A DNA stretch of 64,000 nt from Iodobacter arcticus (GTDB lineage: Bacteria > Pseudomonadota > Gammaproteobacteria > Burkholderiales > Chitinibacteraceae), in the NCBI RefSeq assembly GCF_042664895.1, contig NZ_JBHTBQ010000006.1, positions 1 through 64,000 on the forward strand, in the 5' to 3' direction. The position numbers and the translations under genes are program-made. Below the pieces are notes generated by a model that was not told where the DNA came from, made no database searches, and worked only from the letters and a program-made list of their open reading frames with translations. This document shows, one piece after another, positions 35,058-44,215 of the stretch. Numbering within the stretch: the stretch's first letter is position 1; every line of letters begins with the position of its first letter.

Positions 35058-36551
35058 TTAAGCCAGATAACGCTGTTCTAGATGCTTGCGAAAATGCGCA
35101 GGATTAAGCGATTCGCCTGTGGCGCGACGGACTAAATCACCCGTTTCCCACTGGCTGGCTTGGCGCCAGATATTGGCATTCAGCCAGCTAAAGATCGGCT
35201 CTAAATCACCCGCAGCAATGCGTTCATCCATATCCGGGTGCAGCTTGCGAATCGCCGCAAAATACTGCGCGGCGTACATTGCGCCAAGCGTGTAGCTAGG
35301 GAAATAGCCAAACATGCCATCGGTCCAGTGGATATCTTGCAAGCAACCATTTTTAAAATTGCCCTTGGTATCCACGCCCAGATAGGCCTGCATTTTTTCA
35401 TCCCACAAGGCGGGCACATCGTCGGCTTCGATCTCGCCATCAATCAGCGCACGTTCAATTTCGTAGCGCAAAATAACGTGCGCAGGGTAAGTCAGCTCAT
35501 CCGCATCGACGCGAATAAAATCAGGGCGAACACGGGTGTACATTTTGGCTAAATTGGCCGCCTCAAATGCAGGCTGGTCCCCAAGATGCTTTTTAACCAG
35601 CGGACTAATTAGTGCCAAAAACGCTGGGTTGCGGCCTAATTGCATTTCAAACGATAAGCTCTGGCTTTCGTGAATGCCCATTGAACGAGCGCGGCCAACC
35701 GGCAAAGCGACCGTTTCACGCGGTAGATTTTGCTCGTAACGGGCATGGCCCGTTTCATGCACGATGCCCATCATGCTTTGCATAAAATCATCTTCGCGAT
35801 AGCGGGTGGTAATACGCACGTCTTCCGGCACACCACCGCAGAATGGATGCGTCGAAACATCCAAGCGACCGCCTTCAAAATCAAAACCCAACAAGGCCAT
35901 CACTTCCAGGCCCAAGGCGCGTTGTTTTTCGACCGCAAACGGGCCAGTTGCTGCGATCAATTGCTCTGTGCCTTGCTGCTCCATCGCTTGGCTAATCAGC
36001 CCAGGCAACCAGCTTTTTACATCGCCAAAAATACGATCCAGCTCGGCGCAAGTCATGCCCGGCTCATATTTATTCAATAGCGCTTCGTAAGGCGATAAGC
36101 CGGTTTCCTTAGCCAGAAGCTGTGCTTCTTCGCGAGATAAACGCACTACTTCGCGAAAATTGGCTAAAAAACCCTGCCAATCATTATTGGATCGCTGAGT
36201 ACGCCACTCATGTGAGCAATGCGATCCTACAAGTGTCTTGGCTTCTACCAAGCTGGCAGGTAGCAAATTGGCCTGCTCCCAGTCGCGCTTAATTTCACGC
36301 AAGCTGGCTTGCTCTACCTCGCTTAAATCCTCCAGCTCTGCCTCCTTGATCAACTCGGCCAATGCCGGGTCGGTCAGCGTGTTATGGATCAGCACATCCA
36401 GCTCCGCCATGGCGGCACCGCGCGCGTCATTGCCTTTGGATGGCATCATGGCGGCCTGATCCCAGCTAGCCAAAGAGCCCAGATGCTCATAGCGATAAAT
36501 ACGGGTGAAGGTTGCAAGCACAGCTTGGTAAGCGGTTTGGCTCATTTGCAT
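35058..36551 (-). CDS. Carboxypeptidase Taq-type metallopeptidase (M32)
   Basis: A 497-residue Zn-dependent carboxypeptidase removing C-terminal residues from peptides in the cytoplasm. The HEXXH site is in GIVHETGHARYEQNL, followed by GIHESQS, the third-ligand segment of M32. Also present are SWDQAAMMP near the start and GMFGYFPSYTLGAM near the end, both typical. I take the start at ATG 36551, with GAGAT upstream; ATG 36545 is equally possible. A reading from 36593 would add about 14 unlikely residues. Confidence 0.93.
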   Translation of the reverse strand: MQMSQTAYQAVLATFTRIYRYEHLGSLASWDQAAMMPSKGNDARGAAMAELDVLIHNTLTDPALAELIKEAELEDLSEVEQASLREIKRDWEQANLLPASLVEAKTLVGSHCSHEWRTQRSNNDWQGFLANFREVVRLSREEAQLLAKETGLSPYEALLNKYEPGMTCAELDRIFGDVKSWLPGLISQAMEQQGTEQLIAATGPFAVEKQRALGLEVMALLGFDFEGGRLDVSTHPFCGGVPEDVRITTRYREDDFMQSMMGIVHETGHARYEQNLPRETVALPVGRARSMGIHESQSLSFEMQLGRNPAFLALISPLVKKHLGDQPAFEAANLAKMYTRVRPDFIRVDADELTYPAHVILRYEIERALIDGEIEADDVPALWDEKMQAYLGVDTKGNFKNGCLQDIHWTDGMFGYFPSYTLGAMYAAQYFAAIRKLHPDMDERIAAGDLEPIFSWLNANIWRQASQWETGDLVRRATGESLNPAHFRKHLEQRYLA

Positions 36552-36613
36552 AGGATCTCTATAGGTAAGAATACTTATCATGCCAGCTTGCATAGCAAGT
36601 GCAATTGCTTTGA

Positions 36614-36740
36614 ACCCTAGGGTCTGTTGACGTTTGATTCAGAATTGTGCTGAGCCGAAAAACGGCTAGGCGCAAGGCATGCGACGAAGGTAATAAGGTG
36701 TTATTTAAGCAAGGTAAAGCAGCAGCTAAGCAAGACGCCA
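36614..36740 (+). repeat. Possible insertion-sequence end or MITE remnant
   Basis: The stretch starts GGGTCTGTTGACGTTTGATT, which resembles an IS5-type terminal repeat. It continues with a GAGCCGAAAAACGGCT hairpin and a GGCGCAAGGC.TGCGACGAAGG tract often seen inside such ends. No transposase frame and no second end are present. It supplies the upstream region of the chemoreceptor gene. Confidence 0.35.
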
Positions 36741-36774
36741 GCTAATCTAAAGGAAGAAAAGGAGGGCATGACGT

Positions 36775-38286
36775 ATGCGGGATCTTAAAATTATCTGGAA
36801 AATCATGCTGCCAGCAGGCTTGCTTACGCTGGTAACGATGCTGATTGTGCTACTTTCTTTGCACGCCATTTCATCGATCAGCCGCCTTGCCTCTAATGCT
36901 TTAGATGAAAATGCGCGCAGAGTTTTTCTGGCGAATCAGGCCGCGTTTCATATCAATAGCACCACCACCGATGATCGTAATCAAATCCATGCTTGGACTA
37001 CGCAAATGGAGGCGGATGCCGAGAAACAATTCCAGATCAATTTAGATAAAGGGCGCAGCGCTTTAACAAGCTTATACGCACTAGAAAGCGATACTAGCCG
37101 TAAGGCTTTAATTGACGAGGCCCGCAAGCAGCTGCTGCAATTTGAAAAAATAGATAAAGAAGCCTTTAAGCTTACACGGCAAGGCCAACCCACAGAGGCG
37201 TATGCCCTTATCAATGGTGATGCCTACAGTGCTTATAAAGCGGCAATGGCCCATCTCAGCAAATTGGTAAAACTAGAAGAAAACGATATTGCAATTGCCC
37301 GTAAGCAGATTGATGCTCAGGGCCACCGTATCTTTTGGGTGGTGGTTATTGCAGCCCTTTCAGGCTTTCTCATCGGCCTTGCTGCAGTATGGTTCAGCAC
37401 CCAGCAAATCCTGCGCCAGCTGGGAGGAGAACCTGCTTACGCTGCACATATTGCCACACAAGTTGCTGCAGGCGATTTAAGCGTAAAAGTCATCGTGCAG
37501 CCTGAAGATCAGAGCAGCCTGCTTTTTGCCATGAGCCAGATGGTAAAAAAACTCAACCATATTGTCATCGAGCTTAGAACCGCAGCCAGTATTAGCGCCT
37601 TATCCTCAGCAGAGGTTTCCAGCGCCGCGCTGGCGCTATGCCAAAACACCACCGAAAACGCGAATAATATCGAGGAAAGCAGTGCTTCTATCGATACTCT
37701 AAGCGTCAATATTAATCAGAACACCCAAAATGCCCACATTACCGATGGCATGGCCCAGCAATCATCTTTAGATGCCAGAAATGGCTGCGAATCCGTGCAG
37801 CAAACCGTGCTAGCCATGCGAAAAATTGCCAAAGAAATCAAAATAATCGACGATATTGCCTATCAAACCAATCTGCTCGCCCTCAACGCAGCTATTGAAG
37901 CGGCCCGAGCAGGTATCAATGGCAAGAGCTTTGCCGTTGTAGCAGGGGAAGTACGCAGATTAGCCGAGCGTAGCCAAACCGCAGCGCAAGAAATTGGCGA
38001 ATTATCAGGCAGCAGCGTACAACTGGCAGAATCAGCAGGCATGCTGTTAAATAAAATCGAGCCCTCAATTAGAAAAACCGCCGATTTAGTGCAAGAAATC
38101 GCCGCAAGTAGCTTCGAGCAAAGCCATGAGCTAGAGCTAATCAACCACAATATCGACCAGCTTTCACAACTACTACAAACCAATGCCGCCGCATCAGAAC
38201 AACTCTCTGCCACCGCCGAGCAGCTAAGCGAGCAAGCCCAGCAGGTGCAGACGATGCTGGCATTTTTTAAAACGAATAAATTATAA
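36775..38286 (+). CDS. Methyl-accepting chemotaxis protein
   Basis: A 503-residue receptor. The first transmembrane helix is near 10-33, a four-helix-bundle-type ligand domain (about 35-180) follows, and the second helix is at about 185-207. A HAMP-like linker (QQILRQLGGEPAYAAHIATQVAAGDLSVKV) leads to the cytoplasmic coiled coil with the tip IDDIAYQTNLLALNAAIEAA, which contacts CheA/CheW. A SEQLSATAEQLSEQAQQV segment near the C-terminus fits a methylation helix. GGAGG nine bases upstream marks the start. The ligand is unknown. Confidence 0.95.
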   Translation: MRDLKIIWKIMLPAGLLTLVTMLIVLLSLHAISSISRLASNALDENARRVFLANQAAFHINSTTTDDRNQIHAWTTQMEADAEKQFQINLDKGRSALTSLYALESDTSRKALIDEARKQLLQFEKIDKEAFKLTRQGQPTEAYALINGDAYSAYKAAMAHLSKLVKLEENDIAIARKQIDAQGHRIFWVVVIAALSGFLIGLAAVWFSTQQILRQLGGEPAYAAHIATQVAAGDLSVKVIVQPEDQSSLLFAMSQMVKKLNHIVIELRTAASISALSSAEVSSAALALCQNTTENANNIEESSASIDTLSVNINQNTQNAHITDGMAQQSSLDARNGCESVQQTVLAMRKIAKEIKIIDDIAYQTNLLALNAAIEAARAGINGKSFAVVAGEVRRLAERSQTAAQEIGELSGSSVQLAESAGMLLNKIEPSIRKTADLVQEIAASSFEQSHELELINHNIDQLSQLLQTNAAASEQLSATAEQLSEQAQQVQTMLAFFKTNKL

Positions 38287-38363
38287 ATAAGCACGATGGC
38301 TTGGGCTAAAACTTGATCAGCCCTATGCGCATTAAGCTAAGCCAACAGCATGCTGCACCTTTT

Positions 38364-38422
38364 GTAGGGTGGGTAAAACCCGCGAGCGATGCTGAAAAAT
38401 ACGCGGGTTGCACCCGCCCTAC
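38364..38422. repeat. Diverged REPIN-like pair
   Basis: Arms GTAGGGTGGGTAAAACCCGC (38364-38383) and GCGGGTTGCACCCGCCCTAC (38403-38422) enclose 19 bp. They differ from the main family at several bases, so this is an older or separate copy. It sits between the chemoreceptor gene and the atp operon terminator. Confidence 0.8.
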
Positions 38423-38443
38423 AAAATCACATTCTCCAGACGT

Positions 38444-38471
38444 AAAAAAGGCAGCCGAAGCTGCCTTTTTT
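38444..38471 (-). terminator. Intrinsic terminator of the ATP synthase operon
   Basis: AAAAAAGGCAGC and GCTGCCTTTTTT pair around CGAA. Read on the minus strand it is a TTCG-capped stem followed by six T residues, about 20 bp after the atpC stop. It also works in the plus direction. Confidence 0.92.
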
Positions 38472-38490
38472 ATCACCACACTAAAGATTC

Positions 38491-38916
38491 TTAGTGACCA
38501 CGCTTTTTGAGCTTGTCGATCACGGCAAGTTTTGCTACCGCTTCTACCAGCTCGGCCTGAGCCATCGCAAAGTCCATCGATGATCCGTGATTCTTGATTG
38601 ATTCTTCGGCGCGGCGTTTGGCGTCTAGCGCCTTAGCTTCGTCGATATCTTTACCGCGAATGGCAGTATCTGCCAACACGGTAACGATATGAGGCTGCAC
38701 TTCTAACATGCCGCCTGAAACATAAAGAATCACTTCTTCATCGCTATTGGCAACTTTGATGCGCACCGCTCCGGGCCTCACACGAGTGAGTAGTGGGGCA
38801 TGGCGCGGCAGAATACCAATTTCACCTTTTTCGGCGGGTGCCGAGATAAACTCAGCCACGCCAGAGTAAATCAGTGCTTCTGCGCTTACCACGTCCACAT
38901 GCATTGTCATTGCCAT
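38491..38916 (-). CDS. atpC: F1 ATP synthase epsilon subunit
   Basis: A 141-residue regulatory and coupling subunit of the F1 stalk. It starts MAMTMHVDVVSAE with AAGGA before the ATG. The N-terminal beta-sandwich has GEIGILPRHAPLLT and the C-terminal helices have LDAKRRAEES. It is the last gene of the operon, 11 bp after atpD. Confidence 0.96.
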   Translation of the reverse strand: MAMTMHVDVVSAEALIYSGVAEFISAPAEKGEIGILPRHAPLLTRVRPGAVRIKVANSDEEVILYVSGGMLEVQPHIVTVLADTAIRGKDIDEAKALDAKRRAEESIKNHGSSMDFAMAQAELVEAVAKLAVIDKLKKRGH

Positions 38917-38927
38917 GGCACTAATCC

Positions 38928-40307
38928 TTATTGCATGGTCTTGGCTTTTTCAACCGCTTCTTCGATGCTGCCTACCATGTAGAAGGCTTGCTCTGGAAGA
39001 TGGTCGTAATCGCCATTAAGAATGCCTTTGAAGCCCTTGAGGGTTTCTTTCAGTGGCACGTATTTGCCTGGAGAACCAGTAAACACTTCGGCCACATGGA
39101 AAGGCTGTGACAAGAAACGTTGGATCTTACGTGCGCGGGAAACCGACAATTTGTCTTCAGGAGACAATTCATCCATACCCAGAATCGCAATAATATCCTG
39201 CAGTTCTTTGTACTTTTGCAATGTTTGCTGCACACCACGCGCAACACCGTAATGCTCTTCACCCACAACTTGCGGGTCAAGCTGACGCGATGTTGAATCG
39301 AGTGGATCAACCGCTGGGTAGATACCCAGTGAGGCGATATCACGCGAAAGAACAACGGTTGCATCCAAGTGAGCAAATGTTGTTGCTGGCGATGGATCGG
39401 TCAAGTCATCCGCAGGCACGTAAACGGCCTGAATCGACGTGATCGAACCTGTCTTGGTCGAAGTAATACGCTCTTGCAAAGCACCCATTTCTTCGGCCAG
39501 AGTAGGTTGATAACCCACGGCAGAAGGCATACGGCCCAACAGAGCAGATACTTCAGTACCGGCCAGTGTGTAGCGGTAGATGTTATCTACGAAGAACAGA
39601 ATGTCACGACCTTCATCACGGAAGTGCTCGGCCATAGTCAAACCTGTCAGCGCTACACGCAAACGGTTGCCTGGTGGCTCGTTCATCTGACCGTAAACCA
39701 TCGCCACTTTATCAAGAACATTAGAGTCCTTCATTTCGTGGTAGAAGTCGTTCCCTTCACGGGTACGCTCACCTACACCAGCAAACACGGATAAACCAGC
39801 GTGTGCCTTAGCGATGTTGTTGATCAGTTCCATCATGTTAACGGTCTTACCCACACCCGCACCGCCGAACAAACCAACCTTACCGCCCTTAGCAAACGGG
39901 CACATCAAGTCAATAACCTTGATACCTGTTTCTAACAGATCGATAGATTGGCTAAGTTCGTCGAACTTAGGTGCAAGTTGGTGAATCGAGCGCTTATGCT
40001 CGCTCTTCACTTCACCGGCTTCATCAATTGGGTTACCGAGCACATCCATGATGCGGCCCAGTGTAGCGTTACCAACCGGCACCGTAATCGGTGCGCCAGT
40101 ACCGCTTACCAACATGCCGCGCTTCAGGCCGTCAGTACTACCCATTGCAATCGCGCGTACTACGCCGTCGCCGAGCTGTTGTTGTACTTCCAGCGTCAGG
40201 TTGACTGCGTCGAGCGTGATCGCGTCATACACCTTGGGCAGGCTGTCACGTGGGAATTCCACGTCGACGACCGGGCCAATGATTTGTACGATTTTACCTT
40301 GGCTCAT
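38928..40307 (-). CDS. atpD: F1 ATP synthase beta subunit
   Basis: A 459-residue catalytic subunit. Walker A is GGAGVGKTV, catalytic Glu is in GVGERTREG, and IYRYTLAGTEVSALLGRM is the conserved loop. YMVGSIEEAVEKAK ends the protein. Length and motifs are fully typical. Confidence 0.98.
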   Translation of the reverse strand: MSQGKIVQIIGPVVDVEFPRDSLPKVYDAITLDAVNLTLEVQQQLGDGVVRAIAMGSTDGLKRGMLVSGTGAPITVPVGNATLGRIMDVLGNPIDEAGEVKSEHKRSIHQLAPKFDELSQSIDLLETGIKVIDLMCPFAKGGKVGLFGGAGVGKTVNMMELINNIAKAHAGLSVFAGVGERTREGNDFYHEMKDSNVLDKVAMVYGQMNEPPGNRLRVALTGLTMAEHFRDEGRDILFFVDNIYRYTLAGTEVSALLGRMPSAVGYQPTLAEEMGALQERITSTKTGSITSIQAVYVPADDLTDPSPATTFAHLDATVVLSRDIASLGIYPAVDPLDSTSRQLDPQVVGEEHYGVARGVQQTLQKYKELQDIIAILGMDELSPEDKLSVSRARKIQRFLSQPFHVAEVFTGSPGKYVPLKETLKGFKGILNGDYDHLPEQAFYMVGSIEEAVEKAKTMQ

Positions 40308-40348
40308 CGTTATTCCTAATCCCAGTTATTCATTGTGCATCAGGGCCA

Positions 40349-41218
40349 TTACACCGCTGCCGCGCCAGAAACGATTTCGGAGAGTTCCTTCGTAATCGCT
40401 GCTTGACGGGTTTTGTTGTAAAGGAGCTGTAGATCGCCGATCACATTGTCTGCGTTATCAGTCGCCGCTTTCATCGCCACCATACGGGCCGCTTGCTCAG
40501 AAGAAATGTTTTCCGCTACGGCTTGGTAAACCAATGCCTCAATGTAACGGCTCATTAATTCGTCGATCACAGTCTTCGCATCTGGCTCAAACAGGTATTC
40601 CCAGTTGTAGCCTTTTTTAGGCTCGCCAAATGCATTGTCTGATAGCGGCAACAGCTGCTCCATCACTGGCTCTTGCTTCATGGTATTCACGAAGCGAGTG
40701 TAAACGAGGTGAACTTCGTCTACTTCACCAGCAATAAAGGCGTCGATCATTACTTTGATCGGGCCAATCAGCTGCTCAAGGTGCGGGGTATCGCCGAGTC
40801 CGTGCGCAGAGGACAAAACCTTTGCGCCGTAACGGTTCATAAACCCAATACCTTTGTTACCGATCGCGGTGACAGAGGTTTCTACGCCGTTTTGATGCCA
40901 TTCCTTCATACGGTTCACGGCCAGACGCAGGGAGTTGGTGTTTAAACCACCACACAGCCCCTTGTCTGAAGTAATCGTAATCAGGCCCACACGCTTAACA
41001 ACGTCGCGCTTTTGCAAATAAGGATGCGTGTAATCAACAAAGGCAGCGCTCAGGTGGGCAGCTACATTACGGATTTTTTCACCGTAAGGGCGTGCCGCTC
41101 GCATGCGTTCCTGAGCCTTGCGCATTTTTGATGTCGCAACCATTTCCATAGCACGGGTGATCTTTTGCGTATTTTTTACGCTCTTGATCTTGGTCCGAAT
41201 TTCTTTACCGCTTGCCAT
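40349..41218 (-). CDS. atpG: F1 ATP synthase gamma subunit
   Basis: A 289-residue rotor shaft. It starts MASGKEIRTKIKSVKNTQKI and carries ITSDKGLCGGLN and, near the C-terminus, ARMVAMKAATDNA and YNKTRQAAITKEL, all diagnostic. It lies between atpA and atpD as in other operons of this class. Confidence 0.98.
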   Translation of the reverse strand: MASGKEIRTKIKSVKNTQKITRAMEMVATSKMRKAQERMRAARPYGEKIRNVAAHLSAAFVDYTHPYLQKRDVVKRVGLITITSDKGLCGGLNTNSLRLAVNRMKEWHQNGVETSVTAIGNKGIGFMNRYGAKVLSSAHGLGDTPHLEQLIGPIKVMIDAFIAGEVDEVHLVYTRFVNTMKQEPVMEQLLPLSDNAFGEPKKGYNWEYLFEPDAKTVIDELMSRYIEALVYQAVAENISSEQAARMVAMKAATDNADNVIGDLQLLYNKTRQAAITKELSEIVSGAAAV

Positions 41219-41246
41219 GATTTGATCCTTGTCTCAACGTATCAAA

Positions 41247-42788
41247 TCAATACGCGGCGCTGGCCTTGAAGGCTTCCACGGCTTTAACGATCACTTTTTC
41301 GTCATCAGAAGCTAGGTCACCCTTGTCTTCGATACGAGCCAGCACATCTGCATGGTTAGTCTTCAATTCAGCCAAGAATGCAGCTTCAAACGCCAAGGCT
41401 TTTTCAACTTTGATGTCATCAAACACACCTTTGTTGATTAGCAATAACGTAATGGCCAATTCAGAAACTTTCAGCGGACTGTATTGGCCCTGCTTCATCA
41501 GCTCTGTAACCATTTTGCCGCGCTCAAGCTGCTTACGTGTTGCTTCGTCCAGATCAGACGCGAACTGCGCAAACGCAGCCAATTCACGATACTGAGCCAA
41601 AGCCAAACGTACACCACCACCGAGCTTCTTAATAACCTTGGTCTGCGCTGCACCACCTACGCGAGAAACCGAGATACCAGCGTTCATTGCTGGGCGAATA
41701 CCCGCGTTGAACAAGTCAGTTTCCAAGAAAATCTGACCGTCAGTAATCGAAATCACGTTAGTTGGAACGAATGCAGATACGTCACCAGCTTGGGTTTCAA
41801 TAATAGGAAGAGCGGTTAAAGAACCGGTCTTGCCTTTTACTGCACCCTTAGTCAGTTTTTCTACTTCTGCTTCGTTGATGCGGGAAGCACGTTCCAGCAG
41901 ACGCGAGTGCAGGTAGAACACATCGCCCGGATACGCTTCACGGCCCGGAGGACGGCGCAGTAATAGGGAAATTTGACGGTAAGCTACAGCTTGCTTAGAC
42001 AAATCGTCATAAACGATCAAAGCATCTTCGCCGCGGTCGCGGAAGTATTCGCCCATCGTGCAACCGGAGTATGCAGCGATGTATTGCAGAGCAGCAGCTT
42101 CAGAAGCAGCAGCAGCAACCACAATGGTGTGACCCATCGCGCCGTGCTCTTCTAATTTGCGCACTACGTTAGCGATCGAAGAAGCTTTTTGGCCAATCGC
42201 AACATAAATACATGTCACGCCATTGCCTTTCTGGTTGATGATCGCGTCTAGAGCAACGGCAGTTTTACCGGTCTGACGGTCACCAATGATCAGCTCGCGC
42301 TGACCACGACCAACTGGCACCATCGTATCAATAGACTTGATACCGGTTTGCAGTGGTTGCGACACAGATTGGCGGGAAATAACGCCTGGCGCAATTCTTT
42401 CGATTGGTGCAGATTCTGTTGTACCCAATGGGCCTTTACCGTCGATAGGCTGGCCAAGAGAGTTAACAACACGACCAATCAATTCACGACCTACTGGAAC
42501 TTCCAGAATACGGCCGGTACATTTGACTTCGTCGCCTTCTTGAATGTGCTTGTAATCACCAAGCACAACGGCACCAACAGAATCACGCTCTAAGTTGAGC
42601 GCAAGACCGAAGGTATTACCCGGGAATTCCAGCATTTCGCCCTGCATAGCCTCTGACAGGCCGTGCACACGAACGATACCGTCTGTTACGGAAACAACTG
42701 TACCTGTGGTACGCGTTTCTGCTGCAGTCGATAAATTCTGGATCCGAGCTTTAATCAGTTCACTGATTTCGGACGGATTAAGTTGCAT
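41247..42788 (-). CDS. atpA: F1 ATP synthase alpha subunit
   Basis: A 513-residue subunit with non-catalytic nucleotide sites. Walker A is GDRQTGKT, and VSRVGGAAQTKVIKKL and the arginine-finger segment (ISVSRVGG) are present. It starts MQLNPSEISELIK. The gap to atpH is 8 bp. Confidence 0.98.
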   Translation of the reverse strand: MQLNPSEISELIKARIQNLSTAAETRTTGTVVSVTDGIVRVHGLSEAMQGEMLEFPGNTFGLALNLERDSVGAVVLGDYKHIQEGDEVKCTGRILEVPVGRELIGRVVNSLGQPIDGKGPLGTTESAPIERIAPGVISRQSVSQPLQTGIKSIDTMVPVGRGQRELIIGDRQTGKTAVALDAIINQKGNGVTCIYVAIGQKASSIANVVRKLEEHGAMGHTIVVAAAASEAAALQYIAAYSGCTMGEYFRDRGEDALIVYDDLSKQAVAYRQISLLLRRPPGREAYPGDVFYLHSRLLERASRINEAEVEKLTKGAVKGKTGSLTALPIIETQAGDVSAFVPTNVISITDGQIFLETDLFNAGIRPAMNAGISVSRVGGAAQTKVIKKLGGGVRLALAQYRELAAFAQFASDLDEATRKQLERGKMVTELMKQGQYSPLKVSELAITLLLINKGVFDDIKVEKALAFEAAFLAELKTNHADVLARIEDKGDLASDDEKVIVKAVEAFKASAAY

Positions 42789-42796
42789 GATTTCTC

Positions 42797-43333
42797 CTAA
42801 CTCTTCAGGCTCGAGGCGAGAGCGGTTAGCTTGCCGCGGACAGATGCGTCTACGACCAGATCACCTACCGTCACCTTCACGCCCCCGATGAGTTCCGGGT
42901 TAACGCTGACTTGGGCCGTGACCTTGCGGTGCAGCTGTTGGGATAAAGCTGCTGATAATTCAGCAACCTGGGTATCGGTCAAAGCAAAAGCGGATTCGAT
43001 GCTGGCTTCAACTTCACCAGCGTCCGCTGCTTTGTACTCTTCAAATAGCTCAGCCATTGCCGGTAAGGCAGTGAAGCGACTATTTTCAAGTAAAGCATCG
43101 ATGAAGTTTTGTACTTCAGCGCTTTGCTGACCACCCAATAATCCAAGCAACAGCTCCTTAACCTGAGCCACGGAAAACTTTGGATTAGCTACTACTTCTA
43201 GCGCCAACTCGTTGCCTGCAATCAGGGCGAGTTGAGCCAGCACATCCGACCATAGTGGGAGTGTGCTGGTTTCTTTGGCTAGACGAAAGATAGCTACGGC
43301 GTAGGGTCTTGCGACGGTAATGAGTTCTGCCAT
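42797..43333 (-). CDS. atpH: F1 ATP synthase delta subunit
   Basis: A 178-residue subunit joining F1 to the peripheral stalk. It starts MAELITVARPYAVAIF and ends with VNPELIGGVKVTVGDLVVDASVRGKL, the conserved C-terminal motif. It is 7 bp from atpF. Confidence 0.96.
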   Translation of the reverse strand: MAELITVARPYAVAIFRLAKETSTLPLWSDVLAQLALIAGNELALEVVANPKFSVAQVKELLLGLLGGQQSAEVQNFIDALLENSRFTALPAMAELFEEYKAADAGEVEASIESAFALTDTQVAELSAALSQQLHRKVTAQVSVNPELIGGVKVTVGDLVVDASVRGKLTALASSLKS

Positions 43334-43340
43334 GACGCTC

Positions 43341-43811
43341 TTACAGTTCCGCTTTGATGGATGCTAACAACTCGGCATGGGCATTTGCGTCAACTTCGCG
43401 GCGCAGAATTTGTTCAGTACCTTGTAGCACCAAACCTGCAACCTGTTGACGCAAGGCTTCTTTTACCTGTTGAATTTGCTGGTCAATTTCCGCTTGAGCG
43501 CCGGCAACAAGGCGTTCGCCCTCTGCCTTTGCATGGCCCTTGGCTTCTTCAACCAATTGCGCGCTACGCTTTTCAGCTTGCGCAATGATCTCGGCCGCGT
43601 GCTGCTTTGCTTCGCGAAGCTTGTCAGCCGCTGCTTTCTCGGCCAAATCAAGATCTTGCTTGGCACGATCAGCAGAGGCTAAACCGTCGGCGATGCGCTT
43701 AGCACGCTCGTCCATAATCTGGGTCAGCGGAGGCCACACGAATTTCATCGTGAAGATGACCAAGATCGCAAAAGTGATCATTTGGCCAAAAAGCGACAGA
43801 TTAATATCCAC
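43341..43811 (-). CDS. atpF: Fo ATP synthase b subunit
   Basis: A 156-residue peripheral-stalk protein. One transmembrane helix (about 7-27, FGQMITFAILVIFTMKFVW) precedes a long charged coiled coil beginning IMDERAKRIADGLASADRAK. Size and sequence are typical of b rather than b'. Confidence 0.97.
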   Translation of the reverse strand: MDINLSLFGQMITFAILVIFTMKFVWPPLTQIMDERAKRIADGLASADRAKQDLDLAEKAAADKLREAKQHAAEIIAQAEKRSAQLVEEAKGHAKAEGERLVAGAQAEIDQQIQQVKEALRQQVAGLVLQGTEQILRREVDANAHAELLASIKAEL

Positions 43812-43840
43812 GCTGATGTCCTCCTAAAAGACGGGCTAGA

Positions 43841-44128
43841 TTACTGAGCAACGGCATTCAGCAGAGGAGTCAGGAACGGGTTGTTGAAGGTGTAAAGCAT
43901 AGCAACACCAACGCCGATCATCGAGATAGCATCTAACAGACCAGCGATAATGAACAGCTTAGTTTGCAGAACTGGGATCATTTCTGGCTGACGAGCAGCA
44001 GACTCTAAGAACTTACCACCAAGCAGAGCAAAACCAAGTGCAGTGCCGATAGCAGCTAAACCGATGATGATCGCGGCGGCGATTACAGTCATGCCTTGAA
44101 CGCTAGCAATTACTTCTGGTGCAACCAT
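43841..44128 (-). CDS. atpE: Fo ATP synthase c subunit
   Basis: A 95-residue double-helix hairpin forming the ion ring. ATG at 44128 has GGAG nine bases upstream and gives the normal size; a reading from 44164 is 12 residues longer. ARQPEMIPVLQTKLF is the polar loop and GLLDAISMIGVG in helix 2 holds the ion-carrying Asp. The residues around it look like a proton-type rather than a Na+-type site. Confidence 0.97.
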   Translation of the reverse strand: MVAPEVIASVQGMTVIAAAIIIGLAAIGTALGFALLGGKFLESAARQPEMIPVLQTKLFIIAGLLDAISMIGVGVAMLYTFNNPFLTPLLNAVAQ

Positions 44129-44215
44129 TTCTAATATCTCCAAGAGGAAGGTTGGGTAAAACAAGGGGAAAGCAAAACACTTACACCGGCCAGCCGAAGC
44201 TGGCCGAAGGTAGTT

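Noticed and set aside
22101..38422. Repeated GTAGGG...CCCTAC units as a CRISPR-like array
   Set aside because: The copies are spread over 16 kb between unrelated genes in inverted pairs with variable short centres; there are no regular spacers or cas genes.
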